From Dasypus novemcinctus (lineage: Eukaryota; Chordata; Mammalia; Cingulata; Dasypodidae): 64,000 nt of DNA. Location: the NCBI RefSeq assembly GCF_030445035.2, contig NC_080699.1, forward strand, positions 12,541,785-12,605,784, given 5' to 3'. Under the pieces are notes generated by a model. The model made no database searches. It saw only the letters and a list, made by a program, of their open reading frames with translations, and was not told the origin of the DNA. Position numbers and translations under genes: made by a program. Below, in pieces: positions 1 through 10,985 of this stretch (the stretch's first letter is position 1; every line of letters starts with the position of its first letter).

Positions 1-1115
1 CATTAAGAAAGCAGTAAACCAAAAACTTAGAAACTGGTTGTATGAAAATCTGAATAATATATAGTTTCTTATAACATTGAATTACTATAACTATAAAAAT
101 TTCAAACTCTAGAATAAATGGAGATGTTCCTAGACAATTATAATTTATCAAAAGTCACCTTATTAGACTTAGAAAGTTTAAGAGAACAATTCTATAGAAG
201 AGAGAAGATTGGCACAAATTTACCACACTTTTAAAAATCAGACACCCCTAAGGTAACTCAAACTTCCCTAGAATTAAAAAGAGAAAAAATTCACTCTTTT
301 AATGAAAGGAATATAACACTGGCACCAAATCCTGATGAAGAATTCTTAAAAAAAAGTAAAACTACAAAGCAAAGTCACTTACATAAGGTACAAAAATCTT
401 AAAGGTTAGTAACATATTCTTTAAATAATAAAAAGCAAAAATGAAAAAAAAACACTACCCTTCATGACCTACTGGGGTCATTCCAGGAATACAAAGATGG
501 TTCATTAGCAGAAAACTCATTAATATAATTCCTTATATGAGTAGTTAAGGAGAAATCTTATGACTATCTATATAGTTATTAAAATATCTTCTGACCTTTT
601 ATTTAATGTTGCAGCCACCAGAGGCATTCTCAGTGAAGTAAGGAAAGAATACAAAAAATGGCCACTATACTCACTATTTTGCATTTTATTTTGGGAGTAT
701 TTAAACATGCAGTTAAATAAGAGGAAACAATTAGAGGCTTAAGACTTGGAAAGGAAAAGGAAAACATCCTTATTTGTGAATGACATCACTTATTACTGGA
801 AAACTCAGGAGAATCAATGGATAAAATACCACACAAAGTAAGAATTTAGCAAAGTTTTAAAAAATGAAATTCATATATGGAAATCATATAGACTTCATAT
901 ATAAAACAATAACCAGTTAATATATCATAGAAATGGATACTGCATTTACAATGCAACAACAAGCAAAAATCTCTCCTAGCCATAACCATAAAATGACAGG
1001 CAAAAAAAAACCTCTGAATAATAACTAAACTCTTTATAAACTTTTTTTACAAATATTTGCAAATGGATAAATAGACGTATTTTTACATATGAGAATTCAA
1101 TCCTTTATGGTTGTC
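1..1115 (+). mobile_element. degraded L1 ORF2 sequence
   Basis: Weak but recognisable similarity to L1 ORF2 is present. At about 470-540 the text resembles the ORF2 segment just after the main reverse-transcriptase motifs. The segments near 110-400 and 900-1030 also read as decayed L1. Many stops and small deletions are present. It appears to continue beyond the SINE insertions to about 3055 as one old plus-strand L1. Confidence 0.55.
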
Positions 1116-1209
1116 CTTTTTTTTTTTCTTAGAAGATACTGGTGAATGAACCTGGGACCTCCTACATGGGAAGCAGGTACTCAAACCACTGAGCTACACC
1201 TGCTCCCCC
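1116..1209 (-). mobile_element. short tRNA-head SINE
   Basis: On the minus strand this starts GGGGAGCAGGTGTAGCTCAG (A-box-like), has a B-box-like AGGTTCATTC stretch, and ends in an A-rich tail (T-run at 1117-1127 on plus). Only the tRNA-like head and tail are present, without the DAS body. A related head lies at 59390-59460. Confidence 0.7.
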
Positions 1210-1670
1210 ATTTCTTTTTACTACATAAAAATAACACAACTCACATTAAAAATACTGACAGTTTCTTTCTGGAGCTAGATAAACTGATTGAAAGATCATA
1301 TATAAAAATAAATGTAAAACAAAGGAAAATCCTGAAAAATAAGAAAGGTGATAGGTCTCCCACATATAAAAACATACTATAGAGTCTCATTATGAAAGAG
1401 TATGTTGATACATAATCTGACACTAATAGAATAATAAGAATCAGAAATAGACTCACATGCACATGGAAATTTAGAAGAGTGGCATCTCATGCCACAGGGA
1501 AAATAGAAACATTTAAATAAATCTGGGTGGGACAATTTTGATAGCCAAGTAGAAAAACATACTTGGATCCATTCGTCCCTCTATCATATTGCCATCATAA
1601 ATTCCCAATGGATCTGAGATATAAAAGAATAAAAAAGCCACATTAATATAAGAAGCAAAAAAAAAAAAAA
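1210..1670 (+). mobile_element. degraded L1 ORF2 (continued)
   Basis: Phrases such as the one around 1430-1640 (AGAAATAGACTCACATGCAC and the later ATGGATC region) resemble the L1 ORF2 stretch following the RT domain. No open frame is retained. It is interrupted on the right by a full-length DAS SINE. Confidence 0.5.
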
Positions 1671-1678
1671 GATTGATT

Positions 1679-2089
1679 CAGAGGCGGACTTGGCCCAGTG
1701 GTTAGGGAGTCCGTCTACCACAACGGAGGTCTGTGATTCAAACCCTGGGCCTCCTTGACCCGTGTGGAGCTGGCCCATGTGCAGTGCTGTTGTGTGCAAG
1801 GAGTGCCGTGCCACACAGGGGTGTCCCCCGCGTAGGGGAGCCCCACGCACAAGGACTGTGCCCCATAAGGAGAGCCGCCCAGAGTGAAAGAACGTGCAGC
1901 CTGCCCAGGAATGGTGCCACCCACATGGAGAAGTGACACAAGATGACGCAACAAAAAGAAACACAGATTCCCGTGCTGCTGACAACAGCAGAAGTGGACA
2001 AAGAAGAACACGCAGCAAATAGACACAGAGAAAAGACAACCAGGGTGGGGGGAGGGGAAATAAATAAATAAATAAATCTTAAAAAAAAA
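1679..2089 (+). mobile_element. DAS-type tRNA-derived SINE
   Basis: The tRNA-like head begins GCGGACTTGGCCCAGTGGTT, with an A-box in that run and a B-box-like TGATTCAAACCC near 1733-1744. The roughly 300 bp body follows, with two GCRCAAGGA motifs, and it ends in (AAAT)n and an A-tail. It is flanked by the duplication AAAAAAAAGATTGATT (ending at 1678 and 2097), as expected for L1-driven insertion. Four other long copies occur in the window. The antisense strand is open for over 100 codons but is not a gene. Confidence 0.9.
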
Positions 2090-2097
2090 GATTGATT

Positions 2098-3055
2098 TCT
2101 TTTACAATCTAAAATTATAACAAAACTTTTTAAGTTTTTGCATTAAGAATGGTGAGACAACTGAAAGCACAAATTGTGAAAACATCTAATGCATATGACA
2201 AAGGGCTAATATTTTGCATAAAGAGCTCGACAAATCAAGAATAAAATTCTAAACAATTCAAGAGAAAATGTGCAAAAATATTATCAAGTAGTTTCCAGAA
2301 AAATAAATGCAAGTGGCTCTTAACCATATGAAAAGATGTCCTGTTTAATCACAGCTAAAAAAATACTCTTTTCATTCTTTCTGGCAGAATGCTGTCAATC
2401 CAAAATTTGATAGCACGCTCCGTAAAATTGAGGAAAACAGGTAAAATGGGGCATCCATATTAGAAAGGAAAGGGGCAAAATCCAGGAAAATTGCATATGT
2501 GATTATTTTTCCAGGAATCTGTCCCTAAATACACTGGAAAATTACAAGAATTATTTGTAATCGAAAAGTTTGGCTACAACCCAATGGAGAACTGGTTGAA
2601 TAATTTGATACAATCATACAATATGATATTAAAAGTTGTAAAAAGGAATGTGGAAAATTTCTATGTACTGATATACAGTGATCTCTAGAATATAGTATTA
2701 AATGAAAAAACATGTTGAACAGTATATAACAGTATGTTACCTTTTGGTAAACAAGGGCCAGGATACAAATACATGCATATGCTTGTTAATTTCAAAAAGA
2801 AACATCAAAAGCATAAACCAAATTCTAATTTAAAAGTTTTCTATAGGAAGAAAGAAGGAACATGATATAGGGGATAGAGATGGCAATAACATCTTGTACC
2901 AGAAAGCAAGAAAACTACCAAAGGGTAACAGAACTTCTGTCTCAAGGACACAGGAACCAACCTGAAGGAGCTCCCACTGGAAAAAGATGGAATGATTTGA
3001 GCATCCAAATGAATAGTGACAAACTGATCAAAGAATCAAAAATAAATAAATAAAA
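2098..3055 (+). mobile_element. old L1 3' region
   Basis: The region around 2190-2360 resembles the L1 ORF2 C-terminal stretch (ATGACAAAGGGCTAATATTT and CATATGAAAAGATG phrases). The region 2560-2900 resembles an L1M-type ORF2 end or 3'UTR, ending near an A-rich run at 3040-3055. No coding frame survives. Confidence 0.6.
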
Positions 3056-3585
3056 CTTCAGAATAAATAGAACAAACCAAAATAAACACACAAAAAGCAC
3101 TTACCGGTCACATTTGGAAAAAAACTAGGACACCAACCACTAAATCTGAAAATTGTCATTTAAAAGGAAAGAATTACGCATTTATCCTTCCTTCCTTGTA
3201 TGAACTCTATTTTAATGAAACAAAAAATTCCAAATAACAACTGTTGAAGGAATGACAGAATTCAAAACAGTATTTTTGGATCTTTTAATAATTGATTCAG
3301 GTTAAGGCCATGAATAGATGAAACGATTAGATGAAAGCCCGACGGATGCAGTGAGTTAAACAGGCAAACTTCCATAAAGGAAAGGGGGAATCTTAATAAT
3401 TGTCCTGGGTCACAGACGAAAGCTTGGACTGTTCCAGAAGGCCTAGACATTTCATGAAAACTGAAATATATGGTCATCTTATAAGTAGGGAACCTATTAC
3501 CACCTGAATCCATTCATCAAGCCTGGCATCAGTCCTGGTCCACTAAAAATAGGCCAACCAGAGATCATTTTAGTCTTGATGTGAT
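3056..3585. other. no recognised feature
   Basis: AT-rich sequence between two old L1 pieces. An 83-codon minus-strand frame (3262-3513) has no recognisable motif. It could be a diverged L1 3'UTR. Confidence 0.4.
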
Positions 3586-3995
3586 GCAACTACAAGTACA
3601 ATGTATCATCTCTGATTATTGTAGACAACAAATTGAAATTTCAACAACGTGGGTGAATCTTGAAAACGTTATTCGGAGCCACAGGAGCACAGGGCAATTG
3701 CTGAATAGTTCCAATTATATTCAGTTCTAGAACGGGTTAAATCTATTGAAATGGCAGTGAAAGTTTGTTTTTGTTTTTGTTTTTTTACCTATGGAGGTGG
3801 GAATTGATTAGAAGGGGACATGAGAGAACTTCTGAGGGGGCAGAAAGATACATATTGATAAGAATATGTATTACACGGGTATATGCACTTGACAAAACTT
3901 TTGAAATTGTGCACTTACGTACATTTCACTATGTGTAAATTACATGTCACATCAACTATCAACAAAGAAGTAGAGGTGAAGCCAATTTGGAAAAA
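3586..3995 (+). mobile_element. old L1 3'-end fragment
   Basis: The GGGTGAATCTTGAAAACGTT phrase at about 3650 and the ATTGTGCACTT...TAAATTACATGTCACATCAA ending match the terminal part of old mammalian L1 3' ends. Confidence 0.6.
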
Positions 3996-6065
3996 ACTTG
4001 TTAAATCTGGCTGAGTGTTATATGGGGGTTCGTTATACTATGTTCTCTTGTGTGTGTATTTGGAATGTTCAAAATGAACATAAAGATCCAATGTCATTAA
4101 GTCATTGCATCTATATTGCGTTGCCAAATTATTATAAAGCATCAAATGCCCTACCCACGACTTTTGTTGGGATATTAAACAAGCAAGTACACTTCTCATG
4201 AGGCTCACCTCATATAACTCTGCATGTAATACTCATGAAGGGAAATTTTGAAATGGAATGCAATGCTTGCTTTCATATCCATGGAGAGAATTGAGAGAAT
4301 CTGAGAAACCTGTATTCAAATTCACCAAAAGCCTAATTTAAGTTCCTTTTACCTGCCTCCTGATGGTGCTAAGAAACGCCTAGATAATAACTCAATGTTT
4401 GGATTCTCTGATCACGGCACTGCCACGAGGTGATTTGCACTGCTCACCATCTCCATCGACACCCTGTTCTCCTTATTAAAGGTAATAATAATAAAAGAAA
4501 ACGTGCACCTCTACCTACAATAAAGCAGTAAATAAAAACTATGCTTGGAATGTAAAAACTGATTCAAAACAAATTTCCTAGCCCATCCTTCCTAGAGTTT
4601 GCCATTCTTTATAAGATTCAAGAAGACAAAATACTTCCATTTTATCTTCAATCCTCTCCAATCGCTCAAACACTTCCATTCCTACTTGCAAACCATTCCA
4701 GTGTTAGAAATAAGAAAGGGAGATTATCTTTTCTGGCCACCTCCAAATATTAAATCTATTCCCGTTGTCACTTTTGGTATTGGCACCATGGATGCCAATT
4801 AAATCTAAAAAATTCTTTGCCTAAATGATGTTTACAGATTGTACCCTGGCTGCCTCACAAAATATTTTGTCCCTGCCCAGTCAATCCTAGTGAGTGGGCG
4901 TTGAGATTAGCATCATGGGGAACCATTTACCTGAGTACAGAACATAGGAACAGAAAAATCTGAGTTCCCTTTGTCACAAAGTGTTTTCAAAACTTCTCTC
5001 TCACTTAGCAGAAGTGTTCAGTCTTTTTCTATTTTATATACTTTGACATTTCTAGTCTCTTCCTCTCGCATCTCTCTGGAAAGCCCTGACTCTTCTTTCC
5101 AGGGACCTACAGTTTATGCTGGCTGAAGAATGTCAGATCCTTGTCTTAAACTAGTTCCTCTAAGAAAGCATTGTTTTTCTAGATTTCAGAAGGAAAATGC
5201 ACACTTCAGTTTCTCAGCTTTATATCATATGGTTAGAGATGGCTACCACTTTTACCTTTCCTTCATATACAAATAAATACAAAGAAAGCGTGAAAAAAAA
5301 TTAAAAAACATGAGATAAGTAAAGCTAGGGTGTTAAATCCTATTTCTATTTCCACTTATTCACACACGTATACAGGATAAAATATAGATAATAAAAATTG
5401 AACGCCTCTAACAATTGAGTCACTCCTAATGTACTGGGATTCTGTCAGCCTGCATTTCTAAATAGTCTTTATTGAGTGCTATCTGAGCTTCATTGAATAC
5501 CCCTGAAGCACTTCAAGGAATGGAAAACATTGGATACACTAAAACAAAAACAACACACAAAACAGCAACAAAAATGCATGAATTTGGATATAGGTTTAGG
5601 ACAGAGTATATTTCATTTTGTCTATTGTAAGCTGGCAATTCCTGAGGGGTGTGTATAGACGCTTACTGTTAAATATTTGATTAAATCATCTTGTGCCCAA
5701 ACTAGAGTGAAAGCCAAAATATTTAACAACTGGTAGGCACAGGCAACAATTAACCAGAAGGAGCATGGGCCGTAACCAGCACAGCCACACCACTGAGGTT
5801 CTGTTATACTGCTTCTTGGGACTTTTGATCGCAAACCTTCTCAGTTTTCATAGTAAGTCATTCTCCCCCTTCTCATAGTGGGGAAGGAAATGTTACTCAG
5901 TAAAAATATGCTTGAACTCTCTAATGCAAAGATCATTTCAATTATAGTTCAAGATATTTTAAATTCCAGAATTTATTTTGCTCTCTGTACACTTCTACTA
6001 CTCATTCAACAAAATACATGTATGGTGTACCAAATAACCTCTACGTTCCCGCCTAGCTCTAGTCA
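3996..6065. other. no recognised feature
   Basis: About 2 kb of AT-rich DNA without a gene, RNA or repeat that I can name. Open frames here (up to about 70 codons) look random. Confidence 0.4.
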
Positions 6066-6070
6066 CTATG

Positions 6071-6584
6071 TGTTAGTTTGTTAACAGCTGCTGGGAGCAA
6101 CATACCAGAAATGGGCTGGCTCCTGCAATGGGAACGTAGTAGGTTGAAAGCTTACAGTTCCGAGGCTGTGAAAATGTCCAAATGCAGGCCTTCTCACAGA
6201 GAAGCCGGCTCACGAGATGCTGCTGGGATCCTGGGCCCCTGCCCCGTGGCCGGGCGTGGTGGCGGCTCTGCCTTCTCCAGGCTCACCGTGGGGGAGGAGG
6301 CTCGTGGCTCGTCTCCCCCCTCTCCTCCAGGTCTCTCTCTTGGCCTCTCACGGCTTTCCTCTCTCTGCTGGGTTTTCTGAGGGTCTGGCTTTTTAGTCTT
6401 CGGTTTATAAAGGAACTCCAGTAAGAAGATTACCACTCACCCTGGCTCCTGCCATCTAAGCAAAGGCCCTTAACTGCAGTAATCTAGTCCAAAGGTCCCA
6501 TCTCCTCTGGGTTTACAGGCACAAGAATGGGTTCATTTTAAGAACATGATTTTCTAGGATCCACAAAAGACTCAAACCAGCACA
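6071..6584 (+). mobile_element. ERVL-like solo LTR
   Basis: The element begins TGTTAGTTTGTTAACAGCTG and ends CCAGCACA, giving the TG...CA ends of an LTR. It is flanked by the perfect 5 bp target duplication CTATG (6066-6070 and 6585-6589), as expected for ERVL-class insertion. The first 110 bases resemble the mammalian MLT2 type. It has a G+C-rich centre. No internal retroviral genes are attached, so it is a solo LTR. Confidence 0.85.
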
Positions 6585-6656
6585 CTATGCTTTCTTGATT
6601 TATGAAAAAAAATCCAGAGAGTAATTTGTCTAATTGAGTTGAAAGTGGACATAGGA

Positions 6657-7054
6657 TCTTTTTTTTAAAGATTTGTTTTTATTTATTTCTCTCCCCTTCC
6701 CCCCTCTTGTCTGCTCTCTGTGTCCATTCGCTGTGCTCTTCTGTGTCTGCTTGCATTCTTGTCAGGCAGCAACAGGCATCTGTGTCTCCCTTTGTTGCGA
6801 CATCTTGCTGCGTCAGTTCTCCATGTGTGCGGCGCCATTCCTGGGCATGCTGCGCTTTTTTCACACGGGGCGGCTCTCCCTACAGGGTGCACTCCTTGCA
6901 TGTGGGGCTCCCCTACGTGGCAGGGCACTCCTTGTGCACAGAAACGCTGCATGTGGGCCAGCTCACCACACGGGCCAGGAGGCCCTGGGTACTGAACCCT
7001 GGACCCTCCATATGATAGGCGGACGCTCTATCAGTTGAGCTACATCTGCTTCCT
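6657..7054 (-). mobile_element. DAS-body SINE with an atypical tRNA head
   Basis: The body (6680-6990 on plus) matches the DAS SINE in reverse, with its A-tail at 6657-6690. The head differs: on minus it reads AGCAGATGTAGCTCAACTGA, then TAGAGCGTCCGCCTATCATA, instead of the usual GGCCCAGTGGTTAGG. It is flanked by GACATAGGA (6648-6656 and 7055-7063). It could be another subfamily or a mosaic. Confidence 0.88.
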
Positions 7055-7082
7055 GACATAGGACCTTAAAGGATCATTTTCA

Positions 7083-7712
7083 CTCTGGACTGACAATATG
7101 ATAGTCAGGCCCTGAGCCTCAACAGACTTCAACTCCTACACTCTGATTTATTGGACTTACCCTACTCAGCTAACATGGAGTTGAAGAATGTCAACCACCA
7201 CACCATGGAGCCTAGAGTGCCGACAACTGAAAGCAGGAGGATTGCATCCAGTATCCTTGTGGAATCTAAGCCCCCTCTTGACATAGATGTACAATGGACA
7301 CAACCAATCCAAGGTCCACAGAGAAAATGTGGCATTGGTGTGGGAAAAGTGGCCATGGTGGCTGCTGGGTGCGGGGAATGAGAGGAAGAGATGAGATGTG
7401 GAGGCGTTTTTGGGACTTGGAGTTGTCCTGGGTGGTGCTTCAGGGACAATAACCGGACATTGTAGATCCTCCCAGGGCCCACTGGATGGAACGTGGGAGA
7501 GTATGGGCTATGATGTGGACCATTGACCATGAGGTGCAGCAATGCCCAGAGATACACTTACCAAATGCAATGGATATGTCATGATGATGGGAGACAGTGT
7601 TGCTGGGGGGGGGGGGGGGGGAGTGGTGGGGTGGAGGTGGTGGGGTTGAATGGGACCTCATATTTTTTGAATGTAATATTTTTACAAAATGAATAAAAAA
7701 ATGTTTTAAAAA
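7083..7712 (+). mobile_element. 5'-truncated L1 retrocopy (3'-end segment)
   Basis: A 630 bp unit ending in an A-rich tail with AATAAA (7691-7696), bounded by a perfect 15 bp duplication AAAGGATCATTTTCA (7068-7082 and 7713-7727). It includes a run of 17 G (7605-7621) and further G-rich sequence to about 7650. From memory it resembles the 3' segment of a xenarthran L1. No protein domain is recognisable; the 131-codon minus-strand frame inside looks incidental. A retrocopied non-coding transcript is the alternative. Confidence 0.75.
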
Positions 7713-7727
7713 AAAGGATCATTTTCA

Positions 7728-8040
7728 ATTCCATCAACAATTGCTTAACTACCTACTCTGCCTAACAGTGGTTGTTGACCCTAGAAAAATAAAATGAGGC
7801 TACATTCCCTTCTGGACACAACTGTGCATTTTCTTTGACACAATGTGATGAATTTTGTAGGTACAGTTAAGGTGGTTACTATTTCTTTGTAACAGGAAAT
7901 AAATCATAGAGAAGACGTTACTTGAAGTGAATGTTGAAATGAGTCAGGATTTTACAAATCAGAGAAGTAAGGGGATCATTCCAGGAAACCAGAATAGTAC
8001 ATGTTGCTTCCTATGCCTAGAAATTGTATCCAGCTCTTTT
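7728..8040. other. no recognised feature
   Basis: Unremarkable AT-rich sequence between the retrocopy and an antisense L1 segment. Confidence 0.4.
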
Positions 8041-9290
8041 TATTCTTAATAAAATATTAATACATGCTTCAAGCAAAGAAAAGTAATATAGAGCATAATT
8101 AACACCATGTTCTATACCAACATTGAGCTTTATCAAATCTCATTTCACCATATTTGCTTCAGATTACTTTCTTCTAAGAAATAAATATGAAAACGGCAAA
8201 AATATGGTGAAAATTTTAGTACCAGCTAATTCTTTTGTGACTTTATCACATTTTACTCATCCTTGTACGTGTGCCTTGTACATAAACTTTGTGCACAGAT
8301 GAATGAATTTTTCTTGGATGTAGACCTAGGATTGGAGTTACTGGATTTAAGGGATGTGGACTCTCTACCCCTGCCAAATTTTGTGTGTTTTTTTGACACT
8401 TACAATATTTGCCAATGGTTAGATTTAAAATGGGATATCATTGTTTTAATTTGCATTTCCATAATTACTTGTGACTTTTTATTAGCCATTTGTATTTACT
8501 CTCTTGGGTTCATCTTTCCTGTGCCTTTTCTTTGTTGTTTTAGTTCCTATGTATTCATCTGTCGCTAACATTCTTAGGTTTGCCTGTTTTTGAACTTTAT
8601 GTAAATAAAATCATACTATACGTATTTTTCAGACTTTTCTAATATTATTTTAGAGATTTGTCAATGTAACATAATACTTTATTTCCTTAATTTTACAAGC
8701 ATTTATGTAGATCATTTTAGGAACATAAACAGAACCAAAACTGATATAATTATTCTGTTGTTGGTGACACTTGGATTATTTTCTACTAAATGCTTGCAAA
8801 AATATTTTTGAATATGTTTCCTAGTGCCATGTTGTCAGAAACTGAATGAAACATTTTTCTTTAATCTATGAGTTGAAAAGTCTCAGTATTTGAACATGTG
8901 ATATTGTTTTACATTATTGTCATTACTGATATATTTGGATTTATACACACCTTATTTTTATTGTATTTTCCTGTTTCTTTATATTCATCAACGTTTCCTT
9001 TGCCCATGTTTTTCTCTTTCTGTGTTTGGTAGATATACCATTTATTTGTTTCTGTTTAATCTTTACTAGGTATAATTGATATGACAAAGCCTAATGTTAA
9101 TCATCATTTGTTTCCTCCTCTGAAACAATATAACAACATAAGTCTGCTCACTGCTATCTTACATGTCATCATTTCATGTATTGGGCCCACTTTCTTTGTT
9201 TTTAATTTCCTAAGATGGCATTATGGTTATTTAGTCAATGCTTATTTTGGATTTACCAATGTACACATTGATATCTTTGCTCCTTATTAT
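8041..9290 (-). mobile_element. old L1 3' region, antisense
   Basis: On plus, 8290-8500 reads as the reverse complement of a mammalian L1 ORF2 end/3'UTR. Examples are GATTGGAGTTACTGGATTTA and TTGTTTTAATTTGCATTTCC. The 8580-8830 stretch continues the same pattern. Heavily mutated. Confidence 0.6.
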
Positions 9291-10380
9291 TTTTAAAAAA
9301 TTTTTAAACCTTTTTTTATTTGAAATATATCACTCATACATAAACATACATAAACAATAAATGTATAATAGTTGTATGCTCCTTATTCTTTTTTATGTCT
9401 CGGGTGAACTTTATAAGATTCTTTTTTCTTCCAGAAGTACGTTCTTAAGTAGTTTTTGCTGAATTCATCTTTCTGTAAAGATGTCTTTTTTGCTCTAACT
9501 CTTGAATTCTAAGTTTAGCTTTTTCCTTTCACACTTTGAAATATTCCAATTGCTTTCTGGCTTCTTTTAAGGCTGCTGGGAAGCATACTGTTTCTCTATT
9601 ATTCCTTTGTAGAGAATCTGTCTTTCTTTCAGATTGCTTTTAAGTTATCACTTGCATGAGATGGTTCTATTGTTTCCTGTGGTCAACAATTCCTCTCCTC
9701 TGCGTTTTTTTCCCTAATGGTTTTTTTTCTGATAGCAGTCCCCCACTTCTTCTATATTTTGAAACTTTAGATTGAGAGTGAATATTTGTTGGTGCTTTAT
9801 CGATAGGCACCTGTTTCTCCTGGGCTGAAGTGCTGAAGCAGCAGTGCTGAGCTGCTTTGCACTTGCTTTTGCTAGGCATCGAAGAGATATCACCAGCTCA
9901 GGGAAACTTTTTATCATAGTAAATTTCAAAATCCTAACCCTGTCTGTGGATATCAATTCTTAGAGGTAACTGTTGCTTCTGTCCCTCCTGAGCCCATACT
10001 AAGGCAGTCAAACTTCCTCCATGTCATCCTCTAGCAGAGGATGGATTTCTTCTTCTTTGTTTTTTTAAATGCTATTCCACCCTTTTACTGACAGTATCCA
10101 ATTTTCCAGATGTCCTGGACGTGAGCCCTGGATTTACACGGAAGGTATCCAACTTCCCGAGCCCTAGTGTCAGGACCGTTGGATGATAATGTCCCTATTT
10201 AATGAGCCGACAGCCACCTCCAGTCCCCTATCTCCCTTTCCCATCCTGGGGCTTCTGAGCATCAGCTCCTGTGTTCCTCTTACTTTTGGCTCCCAGTTAT
10301 TCCCATACTTTTTTGAATACTGAGCTCTACATCGTAGCCTTCATTTGTAGCTGTTTTCATAAGGGGCACTTTTCAGATTT
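9291..10380 (-). mobile_element. L1M/HAL1-like antisense remnant
   Basis: The stretch 9470-9900 resembles reversed old L1 sequence, for example the CTTTGAAATATTCCAATTGC and TTTCTGGCTTC phrases. A related arrangement recurs at 58490-59290. The part after about 9970 is uncertain. Confidence 0.45.
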
Positions 10381-10394
10381 TCTTTTCTGCTACG

Positions 10395-10706
10395 GTGCTG
10401 GAAATAGTCTTCCCCAGTAGAATTCCTACTCACCATTCAGATCTTGGCTCAAAAGTTGCATGCTCAGTGGTGTTTCTTCACCACTATAATATGCTGTCAC
10501 AGAACTCTGTAATTTCCCATATAATATTTCACAATTTGTAATAATGCATTTCACTGTGAAATTATGATTACTCATTGTCTCCCCCACATTTTTCTCAGCT
10601 CCGTCAAAGCAGGAAAGATGTATATCTTGCTTACCCATGATATCCCTGGAGCCTGGTGCAGTTCCAGGAACAAGGTTTATGTCCAGTAAGTATTTGATTG
10701 AGTAAA
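10395..10706 (+). mobile_element. L2 LINE 3' fragment
   Basis: The CCCCAGTAGAATTCCTACTC phrase, the later AAAGCAGGAAAGATG and CCTGGTGCAGTTCCAGGAAC phrases, and the AAGTATTTGATTGAGT ending follow the order of a mammalian L2 3' end. Confidence 0.65.
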
Positions 10707-10849
10707 ACGTGGAGAACCTGGAGAAGGGTTCAAGTGTCCAATGTACGGCGTAAAGTAAATTGGAGTTGATTTAAAGGGTGAGGAAAGTACTGAAAGGAAA
10801 GACGCAGTGTCCCTCTTGAAGTGTTGAAGAAATACGGGAAAGAGCACTG

Positions 10850-10985
10850 CATTTGGTTAGCTCTGGGGTCTACCAGGTGCTCTAGGAGAAGTTGTTCATC
10901 CTCTGTCTTTCTTTTTGTGAAATACTGATACCCACCTTGTAGGGCTGCTGTGAGGACTAAGAATATAAACTGGAATCTAGGACGT
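10850..10985 (+). mobile_element. MIR fragment
   Basis: The order of a CTCTGTCTTTC-like stretch, a run resembling the MIR core, and CTTGTAGGGCTGCTGTGAGG matches the core and tail of a MIR SINE. Confidence 0.6.

Noticed and set aside
1681..1755. tRNA gene call on SINE heads
   Set aside because: The A- and B-box-like text is SINE-derived, mismatched to a cloverleaf, and followed by the DAS body.
1584..2039. 151-codon minus-strand open frame
   Set aside because: It lies mostly in the antisense of a DAS SINE; the same text appears in other copies, so it is not a gene.
7083..7712. The retrocopy considered as a processed pseudogene of a host mRNA
   Set aside because: No protein domain is seen and it resembles an L1 3' end; kept as L1 with moderate confidence.
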